Notes under the pieces: generated by a model | Database searches by the model: none | What the model was told of the DNA's origin: nothing | The model's input: only the letters and a program-made list of their open reading frames with translations | Assembly (NCBI RefSeq): GCF_900547205.1 | Contig: NZ_URFY01000038.1 | Span: 1 to 42,330, forward strand | Length of the DNA stretch: 42,330 nucleotides | Source of the DNA: an uncultured Bacteroides sp. | GTDB taxonomy: Bacteria > Bacteroidota > Bacteroidia > Bacteroidales > Bacteroidaceae | Direction: 5' to 3' | Position numbers and translations under genes: made by a program | Shown here: positions 23,620 through 31,545 of the stretch, in pieces | Numbering within the stretch: the first letter of the stretch is position 1 | Layout of the letters: each line of letters starts with the position of its first letter

Positions 23620-25463
23620 ACCTTTTCCTCCTTTCTGTTGTCCGTGGGTTTTACGGGGTGGGTGAAATAGAACCGGCATCCGTCCGTGTAAGTGGAATCA
23701 ATCCAAATCTTACCGCCGATGCGTTCGATGATTAGTTGGCAAATAGACAGACCGAGTCCTGTTCCCTGATCTCCTTCATTCAGTTTTTCAAAGCGGTTGA
23801 AGATGTTACTTTGCTTTTCCAGTGGGATTCCGCATCCGGTATCGGTCACTGAGAACAGAGCGAATGCGTCGGACTGCAATTCCAGTTCGAGTGTAATGGT
23901 TCCCTGAGGAGTAAATTTGGTGGCGTTTATCAGCAGGTTTATCAGTAGTTGCTGCAAACGTGAATCGTCCGTATAAAGCCTCAGTGATTCCAGAGTAGTG
24001 ATGAACCGCACTTCTGCTTGAGTTTGTTTTACTTTATTGACAGTATCAATCACGTTGTTGCATATGGCAATGGCATCAAAGGTGTTGAAGCTAAACTCCA
24101 TATTCTTCGTTTCCAGGTTGGAAAGGTCGAGCACATCGTTGATGAGTTTGAGCAATAAGTCAGAGTTTTGCTGTATGATGTCACCACATTGACGGCGAGT
24201 CTCCTCGTCGAGCCCCGGTTCGGTTAGCAAGTTGGAGAAACCGGAAAGTGCAGTGAGTGGCGTACGAATCTCGTGGCTCATGTTAGATAGAAAGAGACTT
24301 TTCGTTTGCATGGCATTTTCGGCGTCCAGCTTCGACTGTTCCAAGCGGACTTTCGAGTCAGCTATCTTCTTGTTCTGCTTCATGATGTGCAGTGCCAGAT
24401 AAATGATAATGACCAGAATCACAACTCCTATGGAAATGCCGCCCATGATGATTTTATTAAATTCGGCTTTGTTTTCCACTTTCATTCTGTTTTCCTGATA
24501 AGATACCCGTAGGTTGTTGATGCGATGCGAATAACTGGGGGACACGATAGAATCTGTTATTACGCTGATTTCCTCATATATGCGGGCAGCTTTTTCTTTA
24601 TTCCCCATTTTTATTAAAAGATTTGCCTTGGCATAAGCTACTTGCAGGTAGGATACCGACCTCAGCTTTCTTTGTATATTGTTTATAATCTTGTCATAAT
24701 ATTCTAGCGCAAGTTCATAGTTACCCGTCGTTTCGTTATATAGTCCTTTAATATAAAAATAGGGTGCATTATAGTAGGGCTGATTGCTTTTATTGTAAAT
24801 CTGCTCCGCTTTTAACAGGTTGAGACGTGCATTCTGTAAGTCATTTTTCTGTATGTAATAGGACACATCGGTAATGAGTGTAAAAAAATGTAGTGAGTTG
24901 TTATTATGTATAGCATCCGACTCGTTCAGCAGCTTCCTGTAGTGTTCTGCTTCTTCCACATTCCCTTCGCGCAACAGGATAGAGACAAGTTGCAGGAGTA
25001 CCGTTTCTTTAAAATAATTATTTTTAGAGAGCGTGACAGGGTTGCGGATAGCTTCTTTATAGGATTCAATTGCTTCTTTGGGCATATTGGAACAGTAGTA
25101 TGCATCACCGATGGCGGAACTTGAAAGAGCTATCCCCAAGTGATAGTTCAATGCTTCTGCTTTTTCATACATCCGTCGTGCTTCGTTAATGGCTTGCCCG
25201 ATGTCTCCGCGTAGGGAGTAGATATGCACCAATAGTTTTTTTACGCGAAAGAAAAGCTCGGTTTGATTCTCTTTTTCGAGTATCGGAGTAATTTGTTCTC
25301 CCCACAAGAGCACGCTGTCCATAGGAGCGATGGAATCGTATGCAATGTTATTGTCCATGAGGCGTTGTATAGTGGACAAGTGTCTGATATCTTTATTTTC
25401 AGAATGTAGCGTATTACATATGAATAGATTGAAAAAAAATATGATATAAATATACTTTTTCAT
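23616..25463 (-). CDS. TPR hybrid-type sensor histidine kinase (intact core, no receiver)
   Basis: 615 residues: signal peptide (about 1-21), periplasmic TPR-like repeats (about 70-310), transmembrane helix (about 339-360), linker coiled coil, then an intact kinase. The H-box LSNMSHEIRTPL holds His397, the N-box LLINATKFTP holds Asn513, G1 is DTGCGI (541-546) and G2 is GTGLGL. It has no receiver or output domain, and no response regulator gene is nearby, so the phosphate acceptor is elsewhere. The stop overlaps the start of the degenerate kinase gene by four bases, suggesting that the two proteins form one complex. A -7 box lies about 45 bases upstream. Confidence 0.9.
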   Translation of the reverse strand: MKKYIYIIFFFNLFICNTLHSENKDIRHLSTIQRLMDNNIAYDSIAPMDSVLLWGEQITPILEKENQTELFFRVKKLLVHIYSLRGDIGQAINEARRMYEKAEALNYHLGIALSSSAIGDAYYCSNMPKEAIESYKEAIRNPVTLSKNNYFKETVLLQLVSILLREGNVEEAEHYRKLLNESDAIHNNNSLHFFTLITDVSYYIQKNDLQNARLNLLKAEQIYNKSNQPYYNAPYFYIKGLYNETTGNYELALEYYDKIINNIQRKLRSVSYLQVAYAKANLLIKMGNKEKAARIYEEISVITDSIVSPSYSHRINNLRVSYQENRMKVENKAEFNKIIMGGISIGVVILVIIIYLALHIMKQNKKIADSKVRLEQSKLDAENAMQTKSLFLSNMSHEIRTPLTALSGFSNLLTEPGLDEETRRQCGDIIQQNSDLLLKLINDVLDLSNLETKNMEFSFNTFDAIAICNNVIDTVNKVKQTQAEVRFITTLESLRLYTDDSRLQQLLINLLINATKFTPQGTITLELELQSDAFALFSVTDTGCGIPLEKQSNIFNRFEKLNEGDQGTGLGLSICQLIIERIGGKIWIDSTYTDGCRFYFTHPVKPTDNRKEEKV

Positions 25464-25506
25464 GAATAATGATTTGCTTTGCTGTATGTATTTGTATTCT
25501 CACCGC

Positions 25507-25514
25507 CAAAAGTA
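25507..25514 (-). promoter_or_regulatory. -7 box for the kinase pair
   Basis: On the minus strand the bases read TACTTTTG, a perfect TAnnTTTG, 44 bases before the ATG at 25463. No clear -33 box. It lies between the kinase pair and the outer-membrane gene upstream, so the pair can be expressed separately. Confidence 0.5.
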
Positions 25515-25568
25515 AGCAAAAAAAGATTATTATGGTAAGATTGCGGTGGATATTTTTGGTTTTTACCT

Positions 25569-26249
25569 CTACAAGCTTATTCCGAACACAAAATAAAGTT
25601 GCTTTTCATGAAGGTTTGCTATTAACTTTCCGAATACCGGAAGGGAAAAGCCGGAAGTAATCTTTATTTCTTTTGTGGCGGATAGGTCCACATTTACAAT
25701 ATTCAAATTGTCCGAATAGAATCCTTCCCACGGAGTGAAACCTGCTTCGATGCACAAGTTCACATCGTTCACGCTGAACGGGTAGCTCAATTCGCAGTAA
25801 CTGGACCAAGCGCGTTTCCCGTTTTCCCGGTAATCGTTTCCGGCGAAAGTAGTGTACCAGCTTACGGATAAAGGGAATTTCTCGCAAATCATGTATCCGG
25901 CTCCTGCTTCGAATGTATGTCCTGTGGAGTGTGATTTGTAATTGAAATATTTGAAAGGTTCTTCTTCCGTTTGCGTAAAGTAGTTGTTGGCGTAAAGAGT
26001 CAGATTCTTACATTCGTACTCCAATGACAAGTCTATTTCGTTGTTCTTCTTTCGAAATTCCGTAGAACCCCAAGCGTAGGCGGTCAATCCTTTCCAATTG
26101 ATGCCGAGCGATGGCTGCACGCTTGAGTTACCACTGTCGATGCCGCGCCAGATATAGCTGCTGACAAAATCGGCATTCACAAAAACTTCCTGTGCCTGTG
26201 CAAAGGCTGCGCAATATAAGATTGTGGCAAGTACAATTGATTTCTTCAT
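25569..26249 (-). CDS. TorF-like putative outer-membrane beta-barrel protein
   Basis: A 226-residue protein with a clear signal peptide (cleavage near AQAQE, residue 20) and alternating beta-strand pattern throughout. The start FVNADFVSSYIWRGIDSGN and VQPSLGINWKGLTAYAWGS match the TorF-type porin family, whose strands carry the YxWRG(x)xxSxxxPxxQ pattern. The C-terminus ends in an amphipathic strand (QLYFVFGISL). Its transported solute is unknown. It precedes the kinase pair on the same strand with a 105-base gap that holds its own -7 box. Confidence 0.75.
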   Translation of the reverse strand: MKKSIVLATILYCAAFAQAQEVFVNADFVSSYIWRGIDSGNSSVQPSLGINWKGLTAYAWGSTEFRKKNNEIDLSLEYECKNLTLYANNYFTQTEEEPFKYFNYKSHSTGHTFEAGAGYMICEKFPLSVSWYTTFAGNDYRENGKRAWSSYCELSYPFSVNDVNLCIEAGFTPWEGFYSDNLNIVNVDLSATKEIKITSGFSLPVFGKLIANLHEKQLYFVFGISL

Positions 26250-26287
26250 TTATAGGTTGGTCGTATCTTGTTTTCAATTTCGAGCTG

Positions 26288-26295
26288 CAAAGATA
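26288..26295 (-). promoter_or_regulatory. -7 box of the TorF-like gene
   Basis: On the minus strand the bases read TATCTTTG, a perfect TAnnTTTG, 39 bases before the ATG at 26249. Confidence 0.5.
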
Positions 26296-26666
26296 CATAA
26301 TATATGCAATTTAAGTATGTCGGAGAGGATGAAAAATGTAAAGGTTGTGTTGAGATAGTTGTGAGCTTGGGAAAGTAGAGTTTATGCTTACTGTATTAAT
26401 TGGTTGGGGCTGGTTCATCTGTTGTTTATATATTATCTTGCTGATGTTTGGGTTTCATCTACCTACTATAGCTGTGTCAAGAAGCCTCAGGGTAGATGAT
26501 GTTCAATCAAAGGATAGCCTACTGCCTATAAATGATATGTCATCTTCTAAATAATATGCATTAAGTATCTTTTAATCTCCGAAATAATGTATATTTGTGA
26601 GTGATTTATCTCATATAGGATTGAATAGTTGGTGTAATATTGAACTTGCATTATTAAAACATCATT
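26296..26666. other. Gene-free stretch before the DUF1810 gene
   Basis: No open frame of note. It has an 8-bp inverted repeat CATCTACC (about 26458) and GGTAGATG (about 26492), of unclear role. A perfect -7 box TATATTTG at 26590-26597 reads right and probably serves the DUF1810/YccF unit. Confidence 0.45.
26590..26597 (+). promoter_or_regulatory. -7 box of the DUF1810/YccF unit
   Basis: TATATTTG, a perfect TAnnTTTG, 70 bases upstream of the DUF1810 start codon; a T-rich stretch lies near -33. Confidence 0.45.
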
Positions 26667-27090
26667 ATGACTGATTATAATCTACGACGATTCCTTGATG
26701 CCCAGCAAGGCGAATACGAACAAGCACTAGCAGAAGTGAGAAAACGGGCGAAAGTATTCTCATTGGATTTGGTATATATTTCCTCAACTGAAAAGATTGG
26801 GGATGAGCTATAATTTACAATATTATGGAATCAGTGGAAAGGAAGAAGCAGAAGCATACTTGGCGCATCCGGTTTTAGGCGGAAGACTTCGTGAGATAAC
26901 ATCGGCTTTTCTGCAATTGAAAGATAAATCGGCACAAGAAGTGTTTGGTTCATTGGATGCGATGAAGGTTCTTTCGTGTATGACTCTTTTTGCTGGAGTG
27001 TCTTCGGATGATTTGTTTCAGCAGGTAATGAACCGGTATTATCAAGGCGAACCGGACAAAACAACAAAACAATTATTAGAAAACAATTAA
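26667..27090 (+). pseudogene. Frameshifted DUF1810 family gene
   Basis: The first 25 codons from the ATG at 26667 read MTDYNLRRFLDAQQGEYEQA then LAEVR, the family start. The rest of the family (NGRKYSHWIWYIFPQLKRLG, then MSYNLQYYG, EAYLAHPVLG, and so on to 27090) is in the +1 frame. The switch falls at an AAAA run (26741-26744): removing one A restores a continuous frame of about 140 residues, the family's usual length. As written, translation from the ATG would stop at a TAA near 26814. This is either a real one-base insertion or a sequencing error. The function of DUF1810 is unknown. Confidence 0.85.
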
Positions 27091-27101
27091 AAATTACTTT
27101 T

Positions 27102-27476
27102 ATGGGCTGTTTTATGAATTTATTGTGGTTGCTGCTTGGTGGTATATTCACCGCAGTGGAATATCTTATTGCAAGTTTACTGATGATGATTACCATTATC
27201 GGTATTCCTTTCGGTATGCAGACATTAAAATTGGCAGGGCTTGCATTGTGGCCTTTTGGCAAAGAGGTGCGTAGCGGGGAACGTTCGGGCGGATGTCTCT
27301 ATATACTGATGAATATCTTATGGATATTTCTGGGTGGCATCTGGATCTGCCTGTCGCATTTGATTTTCGGAGCTATTTTGTGTATTACCATTATCGGCAT
27401 TCCTTTTGGTTTACAACATTTCAAACTGGCGGCATTGGCTTTGACTCCTTTCGGGAAGGATATTGTGACAGTGTAG
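27102..27476 (+). CDS. YccF domain membrane protein
   Basis: A 124-residue inner-membrane protein made of two copies of the YccF repeat. The first has MITIIGIPFGMQTLKLAGLA followed by LWPFGKEV; the second has CITIIGIPFGLQHFKLAALA followed by LTPFGKDI. Each copy has about two hydrophobic helices. The family has no established function. It begins 11 bases after the DUF1810 stop, so the two were probably co-transcribed. Confidence 0.93.
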   Translation: MGCFMNLLWLLLGGIFTAVEYLIASLLMMITIIGIPFGMQTLKLAGLALWPFGKEVRSGERSGGCLYILMNILWIFLGGIWICLSHLIFGAILCITIIGIPFGLQHFKLAALALTPFGKDIVTV

Positions 27477-27511
27477 AAGTGGTATAAAGCGAGATATTGC
27501 GCTGCACTTAG

Positions 27512-27546
27512 TTTATGAGTTATAACTAAAAGTTATAACTCATAAA
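27512..27546. repeat. Perfect 16-bp palindrome upstream of the YeiH-type gene
   Basis: TTTATGAGTTATAACT and AGTTATAACTCATAAA are exact reverse complements around AAA. It is AT-rich, ends 9 bases before the -33 region of the next gene and lies 35 bases after the YccF stop. It can be read as a bidirectional terminator or as a regulator-binding site for the transporter gene. Confidence 0.7.
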
Positions 27547-27555
27547 AAGAAGCAA

Positions 27556-27587
27556 TTAGTATGTTTTGATTGTTTGCCGTAACTTTG
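27556..27587 (+). promoter_or_regulatory. Promoter of the YeiH-type transporter gene
   Basis: TTAG (27556-27559), 20 bases, TAACTTTG (27580-27587). The perfect -7 box means the ATG at 27566 cannot be the start, and supports the ATG at 27617. Confidence 0.6.
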
Positions 27588-27616
27588 TGCCCGAAAAAAT
27601 AATTAAACATAATAAA

Positions 27617-28609
27617 ATGATTTCAACAGCTACAAAGACATTGCAGGCGAATAATAAAAAGATTTATGTCGCTCTACTCTTTACTTTAACTTTCTTCCTG
27701 TTTTTAGATTATATTCCCGGCCTTGAGGCTTGGTCTGCATGGGTCACTCCTCCGGTTGCTCTCTTTGTCGGACTGATTTTCGCCTTGACTTGTGGACAGG
27801 CACATCCGAAATTCAATAAAAAGACTTCAAAGTATTTATTGCAATATTCCGTAGTGGGACTGGGATTCGGAATGAATCTTCATTCTGCTTTAGCTTCAGG
27901 CAAGGAGGGGATGGAGTTTACGATTGTTTCGGTTATCGGCACTTTATTAATCGGTTGGTTCATCGGACGTAAGTTATTTAAGATTGACCGGAATACGGCA
28001 TACCTTATCAGTTCGGGAACCGCAATTTGTGGTGGTAGCGCTATCGCAGCAATAGGACCGGTGTTGAGAGCAAAAGATAGCGAAATGTCCGTAGCACTAG
28101 GCACAATCTTTATTCTGAATGCTATTGCGCTTTTCATCTTTCCAGCCATAGGTCATGCACTGAATATGGATCAGCAGCAATTCGGCACATGGGCGGCTAT
28201 TGCTATTCATGATACCAGTTCGGTAGTTGGTGCAGGAGCAGCTTACGGTGAAGAAGCATTGAAAGTGGCTACTACTATTAAATTAACCCGTGCGCTCTGG
28301 ATTATCCCGATGGCTTTTGCAACTTCCTTTATCTTCAAAAGCAAGGGACAGAAAATCAGTATTCCTTGGTTTATCTTCTTCTTTATATTGGCAATGGTGG
28401 TTAATACATATTTATTGGGCAGTGTACCTGCACTGGGAACTGCTATCAACGGTATTGCCCGCAAGACACTGACGATTACCATGTTCTTCATCGGTGCTTC
28501 TCTTTCCATAGATGTGCTGAAAGCCGTCGGCGTTAAGCCATTGATTCAAGGTGTTCTGCTTTGGGTGGTTATCAGTCTGAGTACATTGGCTTATATCTAC
28601 TTTGTATAA
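27617..28609 (+). CDS. YeiH/PF03601 family putative sulfate exporter
   Basis: 330 residues from the ATG at 27617. The upstream ATG at 27566 precedes the -7 box and is rejected. The protein has about ten transmembrane helices. Family landmarks include LLQYSVVGLGFGMNL in helix 3, SSGTAICGGSAIAAIGPV with the small-residue loop, and AIHDTSSVVGAGAAYGEEAL. The PF03601 family is annotated as putative sulfate exporters; direct evidence for the substrate is thin. It is a single-gene unit ending at a strong terminator shared with recA. Confidence 0.9.
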   Translation: MISTATKTLQANNKKIYVALLFTLTFFLFLDYIPGLEAWSAWVTPPVALFVGLIFALTCGQAHPKFNKKTSKYLLQYSVVGLGFGMNLHSALASGKEGMEFTIVSVIGTLLIGWFIGRKLFKIDRNTAYLISSGTAICGGSAIAAIGPVLRAKDSEMSVALGTIFILNAIALFIFPAIGHALNMDQQQFGTWAAIAIHDTSSVVGAGAAYGEEALKVATTIKLTRALWIIPMAFATSFIFKSKGQKISIPWFIFFFILAMVVNTYLLGSVPALGTAINGIARKTLTITMFFIGASLSIDVLKAVGVKPLIQGVLLWVVISLSTLAYIYFV

Positions 28610-28634
28610 GCAATAAAATAAAGGTAACATAAAT

Positions 28635-28679
28635 AAAAAGTGGGAGAATGCCGTTTAATAGACATTCTCCCACTTTTTT
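28635..28679. terminator. Bidirectional terminator between the YeiH-type gene and recA
   Basis: AAAAAGTGGGAGAATG pairs with CATTCTCCCACTTTTT (16 bp) around a 12-base loop; A-run before and T-run after, so it works in both directions. Confidence 0.9.
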
Positions 28680-28718
28680 ATAGTTTCTAGTCTCAGCTTA
28701 AAGAAGCGAAGCCCGTTT

Positions 28719-29756
28719 TTACTTCTTCTTCAATGCTTCGAAAATCAATCCTTCCAATTCTTCCGCCAGTTCAGGATTATCCTTGATACACTGCTTGGCA
28801 GCATCACGTCCCTGACCGAGTTTGGTGTCATTGTAGCTATACCATGAACCACTCTTTTTAATCACTCCCAGGTCTGCACCCAGGTCGATAATTTCGCCGG
28901 AGTGGGAGATACCTTCGCCAAACATGATGTCAAACTCTGCTCTACGGAAAGGAGGTGCTACTTTATTCTTCACCACTTTCACTTTGGTTAGTTTACCAAG
29001 CACTTCTTCACCGTCTTTAATCGGTTGGCTACCGCGAATATCGATACGTACGGAAGCATAGAACTTCAATGCATTACCACCCGTGGTAGTTTCCGGACTG
29101 CCAAACATTACGCCAATCTTCTCGCGAAGCTGATTGATAAAGATACAAGTAGTGCGTGTTTTGCTTACTGTTCCTGTCAACTTACGCAATGCCTGAGACA
29201 TCAAACGTGCCTGAAGACCTACTTTATTATCGCCCATGTCACCTTCAATTTCCGCTTTCGGAGTCAATGCGGCAACAGAGTCAATCACAATGATGTCGAT
29301 AGCAGAAGAACGAATCAATTGTTCTGCAATCTCCAATGCTTGCTCTCCGTTGTCCGGCTGAGATATCCATAGATCGTCTACGTTTACACCCAGTTTGGCT
29401 GCGTAGAAACGGTCGAAAGCATGTTCAGCATCAATGAAAGCAGCGATACCGCCGGCTTTCTGTGCTTCGGCAATGGCATGAATTGCCAATGTCGTTTTAC
29501 CGGAAGATTCTGGGCCATAGATTTCTATGATTCTACCTCTTGGATAACCGCCTACGCCCAGTGCCACGTTCAAGGCAATAGAGCCTGTCGGTATCACTTC
29601 TACTTGTTCAACACTATCGTCACCCATCTTCATGATAGAACCTTTACCGAAGCTCTTTTCTATCTTTTCCATGGCAGCCTGTAAGGCTTTTAATTTTTCG
29701 CTTGATGCCATTTTATTATCTGTTGTTTCAAAATTTAGTTCGTCTTTCTTTGCCAT
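28719..29756 (-). CDS. recA: RecA recombinase
   Basis: A 345-residue RecA. It forms filaments on single-stranded DNA, drives strand exchange and triggers LexA self-cleavage where LexA is present. The Walker A motif GPESSGKTT is at 81-89. DIIVIDSVAALTPKAE is Walker B, then loop L1 with MSQALRKLTG, and INQLREKIGVMFG preceding the L2 loop. The C-terminal tail is short and less acidic than in E. coli. It is the last gene after a dehydrogenase and bcp on the same strand (27-base gap), so it may be read partly from the upstream promoter. I see no obvious SOS box. Confidence 0.99.
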   Translation of the reverse strand: MAKKDELNFETTDNKMASSEKLKALQAAMEKIEKSFGKGSIMKMGDDSVEQVEVIPTGSIALNVALGVGGYPRGRIIEIYGPESSGKTTLAIHAIAEAQKAGGIAAFIDAEHAFDRFYAAKLGVNVDDLWISQPDNGEQALEIAEQLIRSSAIDIIVIDSVAALTPKAEIEGDMGDNKVGLQARLMSQALRKLTGTVSKTRTTCIFINQLREKIGVMFGSPETTTGGNALKFYASVRIDIRGSQPIKDGEEVLGKLTKVKVVKNKVAPPFRRAEFDIMFGEGISHSGEIIDLGADLGVIKKSGSWYSYNDTKLGQGRDAAKQCIKDNPELAEELEGLIFEALKKK

Positions 29757-29783
29757 ACCTTATTAGTAATATAATTAATGGAT

Positions 29784-30239
29784 TTATTGATTTAAAATCT
29801 GCGAGGCGTGCTCTTTCGTTTTCACTTCTTTCGGAGTGATAATCCGTTCTACGATTCCTTCTTCATTAATCAGGAAAGTAGTGCGGAATGTTCCCATATA
29901 AGCACGGCCGTACAGTTTCTTTTCTCCCCATGCGCCAAACTCTTCTACCAACTTCTTGTCGGTATCGGCAATTAGCGTGAATGGAAGATTATTCTTTTCG
30001 ATAAATTTCTGGTGCGACTTCTCATTGTCTACGCTCACGCCGATTACTTCATAACCGGCTTTACGCAACTCGGAGTAGTTGTCGCGCAGGTTGCATGCCT
30101 GTGCCGTGCAACCCGATGTGCTGTCTTTCGGATAGAAATACAGCACCACCTTCTTACCTTTGTAAGCACTCAGGCGGATTTCTTCACCTTTTTCATTGAT
30201 GCCTAAGATTTCCGGTGCTTTATCTCCTACGTTAATCAT
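29784..30239 (-). CDS. bcp: Thioredoxin-dependent thiol peroxidase (Bcp/PrxQ)
   Basis: A 151-residue peroxiredoxin of the Bcp/PrxQ group, which reduces hydroperoxides with electrons from thioredoxin. DSTSGCTAQACNLRD carries the peroxidatic Cys44 and the resolving Cys49 five residues on, the PrxQ arrangement, within the fold YPKDSTSGCT. Length and architecture are standard. It lies 17 bases after the dehydrogenase gene and 27 bases before recA, in what looks like one operon. Confidence 0.96.
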   Translation of the reverse strand: MINVGDKAPEILGINEKGEEIRLSAYKGKKVVLYFYPKDSTSGCTAQACNLRDNYSELRKAGYEVIGVSVDNEKSHQKFIEKNNLPFTLIADTDKKLVEEFGAWGEKKLYGRAYMGTFRTTFLINEEGIVERIITPKEVKTKEHASQILNQ

Positions 30240-30256
30240 AAATAATCTACTTATTA

Positions 30257-31450
30257 TTATACTTCCAGATCTTTATCGAACACCTCGTGCCAAGGTAAAC
30301 CTTGTTTGTTCAATTGTTCCATAAACGGATCCGGATTAAATTCTTCTACATTGTTTACTCCCGGGCGTTTCCACTCTCCTTTGAAGAACATCATGGCTCC
30401 AATCATTGCCGGAACTCCGGTGGTGTAGCTTACTCCTTGCATACCTGTTTCCTTGTATGCTTCTTGATGGCTACAGTTATTGTAAATGTAGTATGTGCGT
30501 TCTTTGCCATCTTTTAGTCCGCGAATACGGCAACCGATGGATGTTTCTCCTTCGTAGTTCTCGCCCAAGTCCTGCGGATTGGGTAATACTGCTTTCAGGA
30601 ATTGCAAAGGTACAATCTTTGTTCCGTTGTAATCGACTTCGTCAATGCGTGCCATACCGATATTCTGTATAACTCGAAGGTGAGTCAGGTATTCCTGTCC
30701 GAACGTCATCCAAAAACGGGCACGTTTGATGGTAGGGAAGTGTTTCACCAGTGATTCTAGCTCTTCGTGATAAAGAAGATATGAATCACGGGCACCGATA
30801 TTGGGATAAGTCAGGTCTTTGTGAATCTCCAGCGGACCGGTAGTCACCCATTCCCCGTTTTCATAATAGCGTCCGTTTTGAGTAATCTCGCGGATATTGA
30901 TTTCAGGATTGAAGTTCGTAGCAAATGCCTTGTGATGATCTCCGGCATTACAGTCTACGATATCCAGATATTGGATTTCATCGAAGTGATGTTTAGCAGC
31001 ATAAGCAGTATAAATGCCGCTTACTCCCGGGTCGAATCCACAACCTAAGATAGCAGTCAATCCGGCTTCTTTGAAACGTTCGTGGTAAGCCCATTGCCAA
31101 CTGTATTCAAAATGAGCTTCGTCTTTCGGTTCGTAATTTGCTGTATCCAGATAGTTGACTCCGGCTTGCAGACAGGCTTCCATGATGGTCAGGTCCTGAT
31201 AGGGGAGGGCAACGTTAATCACCAATTCCGGTTTGAAGTCGTTGAATAAGGCTACCAGCTCATCTACGTTGTCTGCGTCTACTTTAGCTGTTTTTATATT
31301 GGGGTTACCAATTGCCTCGACTATTTTGTCGCATTTTTCCTTCGTACGGCTGGCAATCATGATATCTGTGAATACATTGGCGTTTTGTGCCACTTTGTGT
31401 GCAACGACAGTACCAACACCGCCTGCACCAATAATAAGAACTCTACCCAT
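30257..31450 (-). CDS. Saccharopine dehydrogenase family; probable carboxynorspermidine/carboxyspermidine dehydrogenase
   Basis: A 397-residue NAD(P)-dependent enzyme. The N-terminal Rossmann motif is VLIIGAGGVGTVVAHKVA. A central segment has LDTANYEPKDEAHFEYSW and GCGFDPGVSGIYTAYAAKHH, and the C-terminal substrate domain contains HLRVIQNIGM and GIRGLKDG-like GCRIRGLKDG. In Bacteroides and Vibrio this subgroup makes carboxy(nor)spermidine from a diamine and aspartate semialdehyde, a step in the alternative spermidine pathway. True saccharopine dehydrogenase is less likely. It is the first gene of the dehydrogenase-bcp-recA group; a -7 box lies 49 bases upstream. Confidence 0.88.
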   Translation of the reverse strand: MGRVLIIGAGGVGTVVAHKVAQNANVFTDIMIASRTKEKCDKIVEAIGNPNIKTAKVDADNVDELVALFNDFKPELVINVALPYQDLTIMEACLQAGVNYLDTANYEPKDEAHFEYSWQWAYHERFKEAGLTAILGCGFDPGVSGIYTAYAAKHHFDEIQYLDIVDCNAGDHHKAFATNFNPEINIREITQNGRYYENGEWVTTGPLEIHKDLTYPNIGARDSYLLYHEELESLVKHFPTIKRARFWMTFGQEYLTHLRVIQNIGMARIDEVDYNGTKIVPLQFLKAVLPNPQDLGENYEGETSIGCRIRGLKDGKERTYYIYNNCSHQEAYKETGMQGVSYTTGVPAMIGAMMFFKGEWKRPGVNNVEEFNPDPFMEQLNKQGLPWHEVFDKDLEV

Positions 31451-31498
31451 TTCTTTAATTGCGAATTAAATATTAAGAATCAAGAATTGTTTATGGAG

Positions 31499-31506
31499 CA
31501 AATATA
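31499..31506 (-). promoter_or_regulatory. -7 box of the dehydrogenase-bcp-recA group
   Basis: On the minus strand the bases read TATATTTG, a perfect TAnnTTTG, 49 bases before the ATG at 31450. No clear -33 box. Confidence 0.5.
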
Positions 31507-31545
31507 CGTTATTATTTTCAGATAATCGTTGGTCGATACCCCTTT

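Noticed and set aside
23620..23679. Earlier start for the degenerate kinase gene
   Set aside because: The ATGA overlap with a strong ribosome-binding site and the signal peptide directly after it mark the ATG at 23619.
27566..27616. Earlier start for the YeiH-type gene
   Set aside because: It lies upstream of the -7 box at 27580-27587, so it would not be in the transcript.
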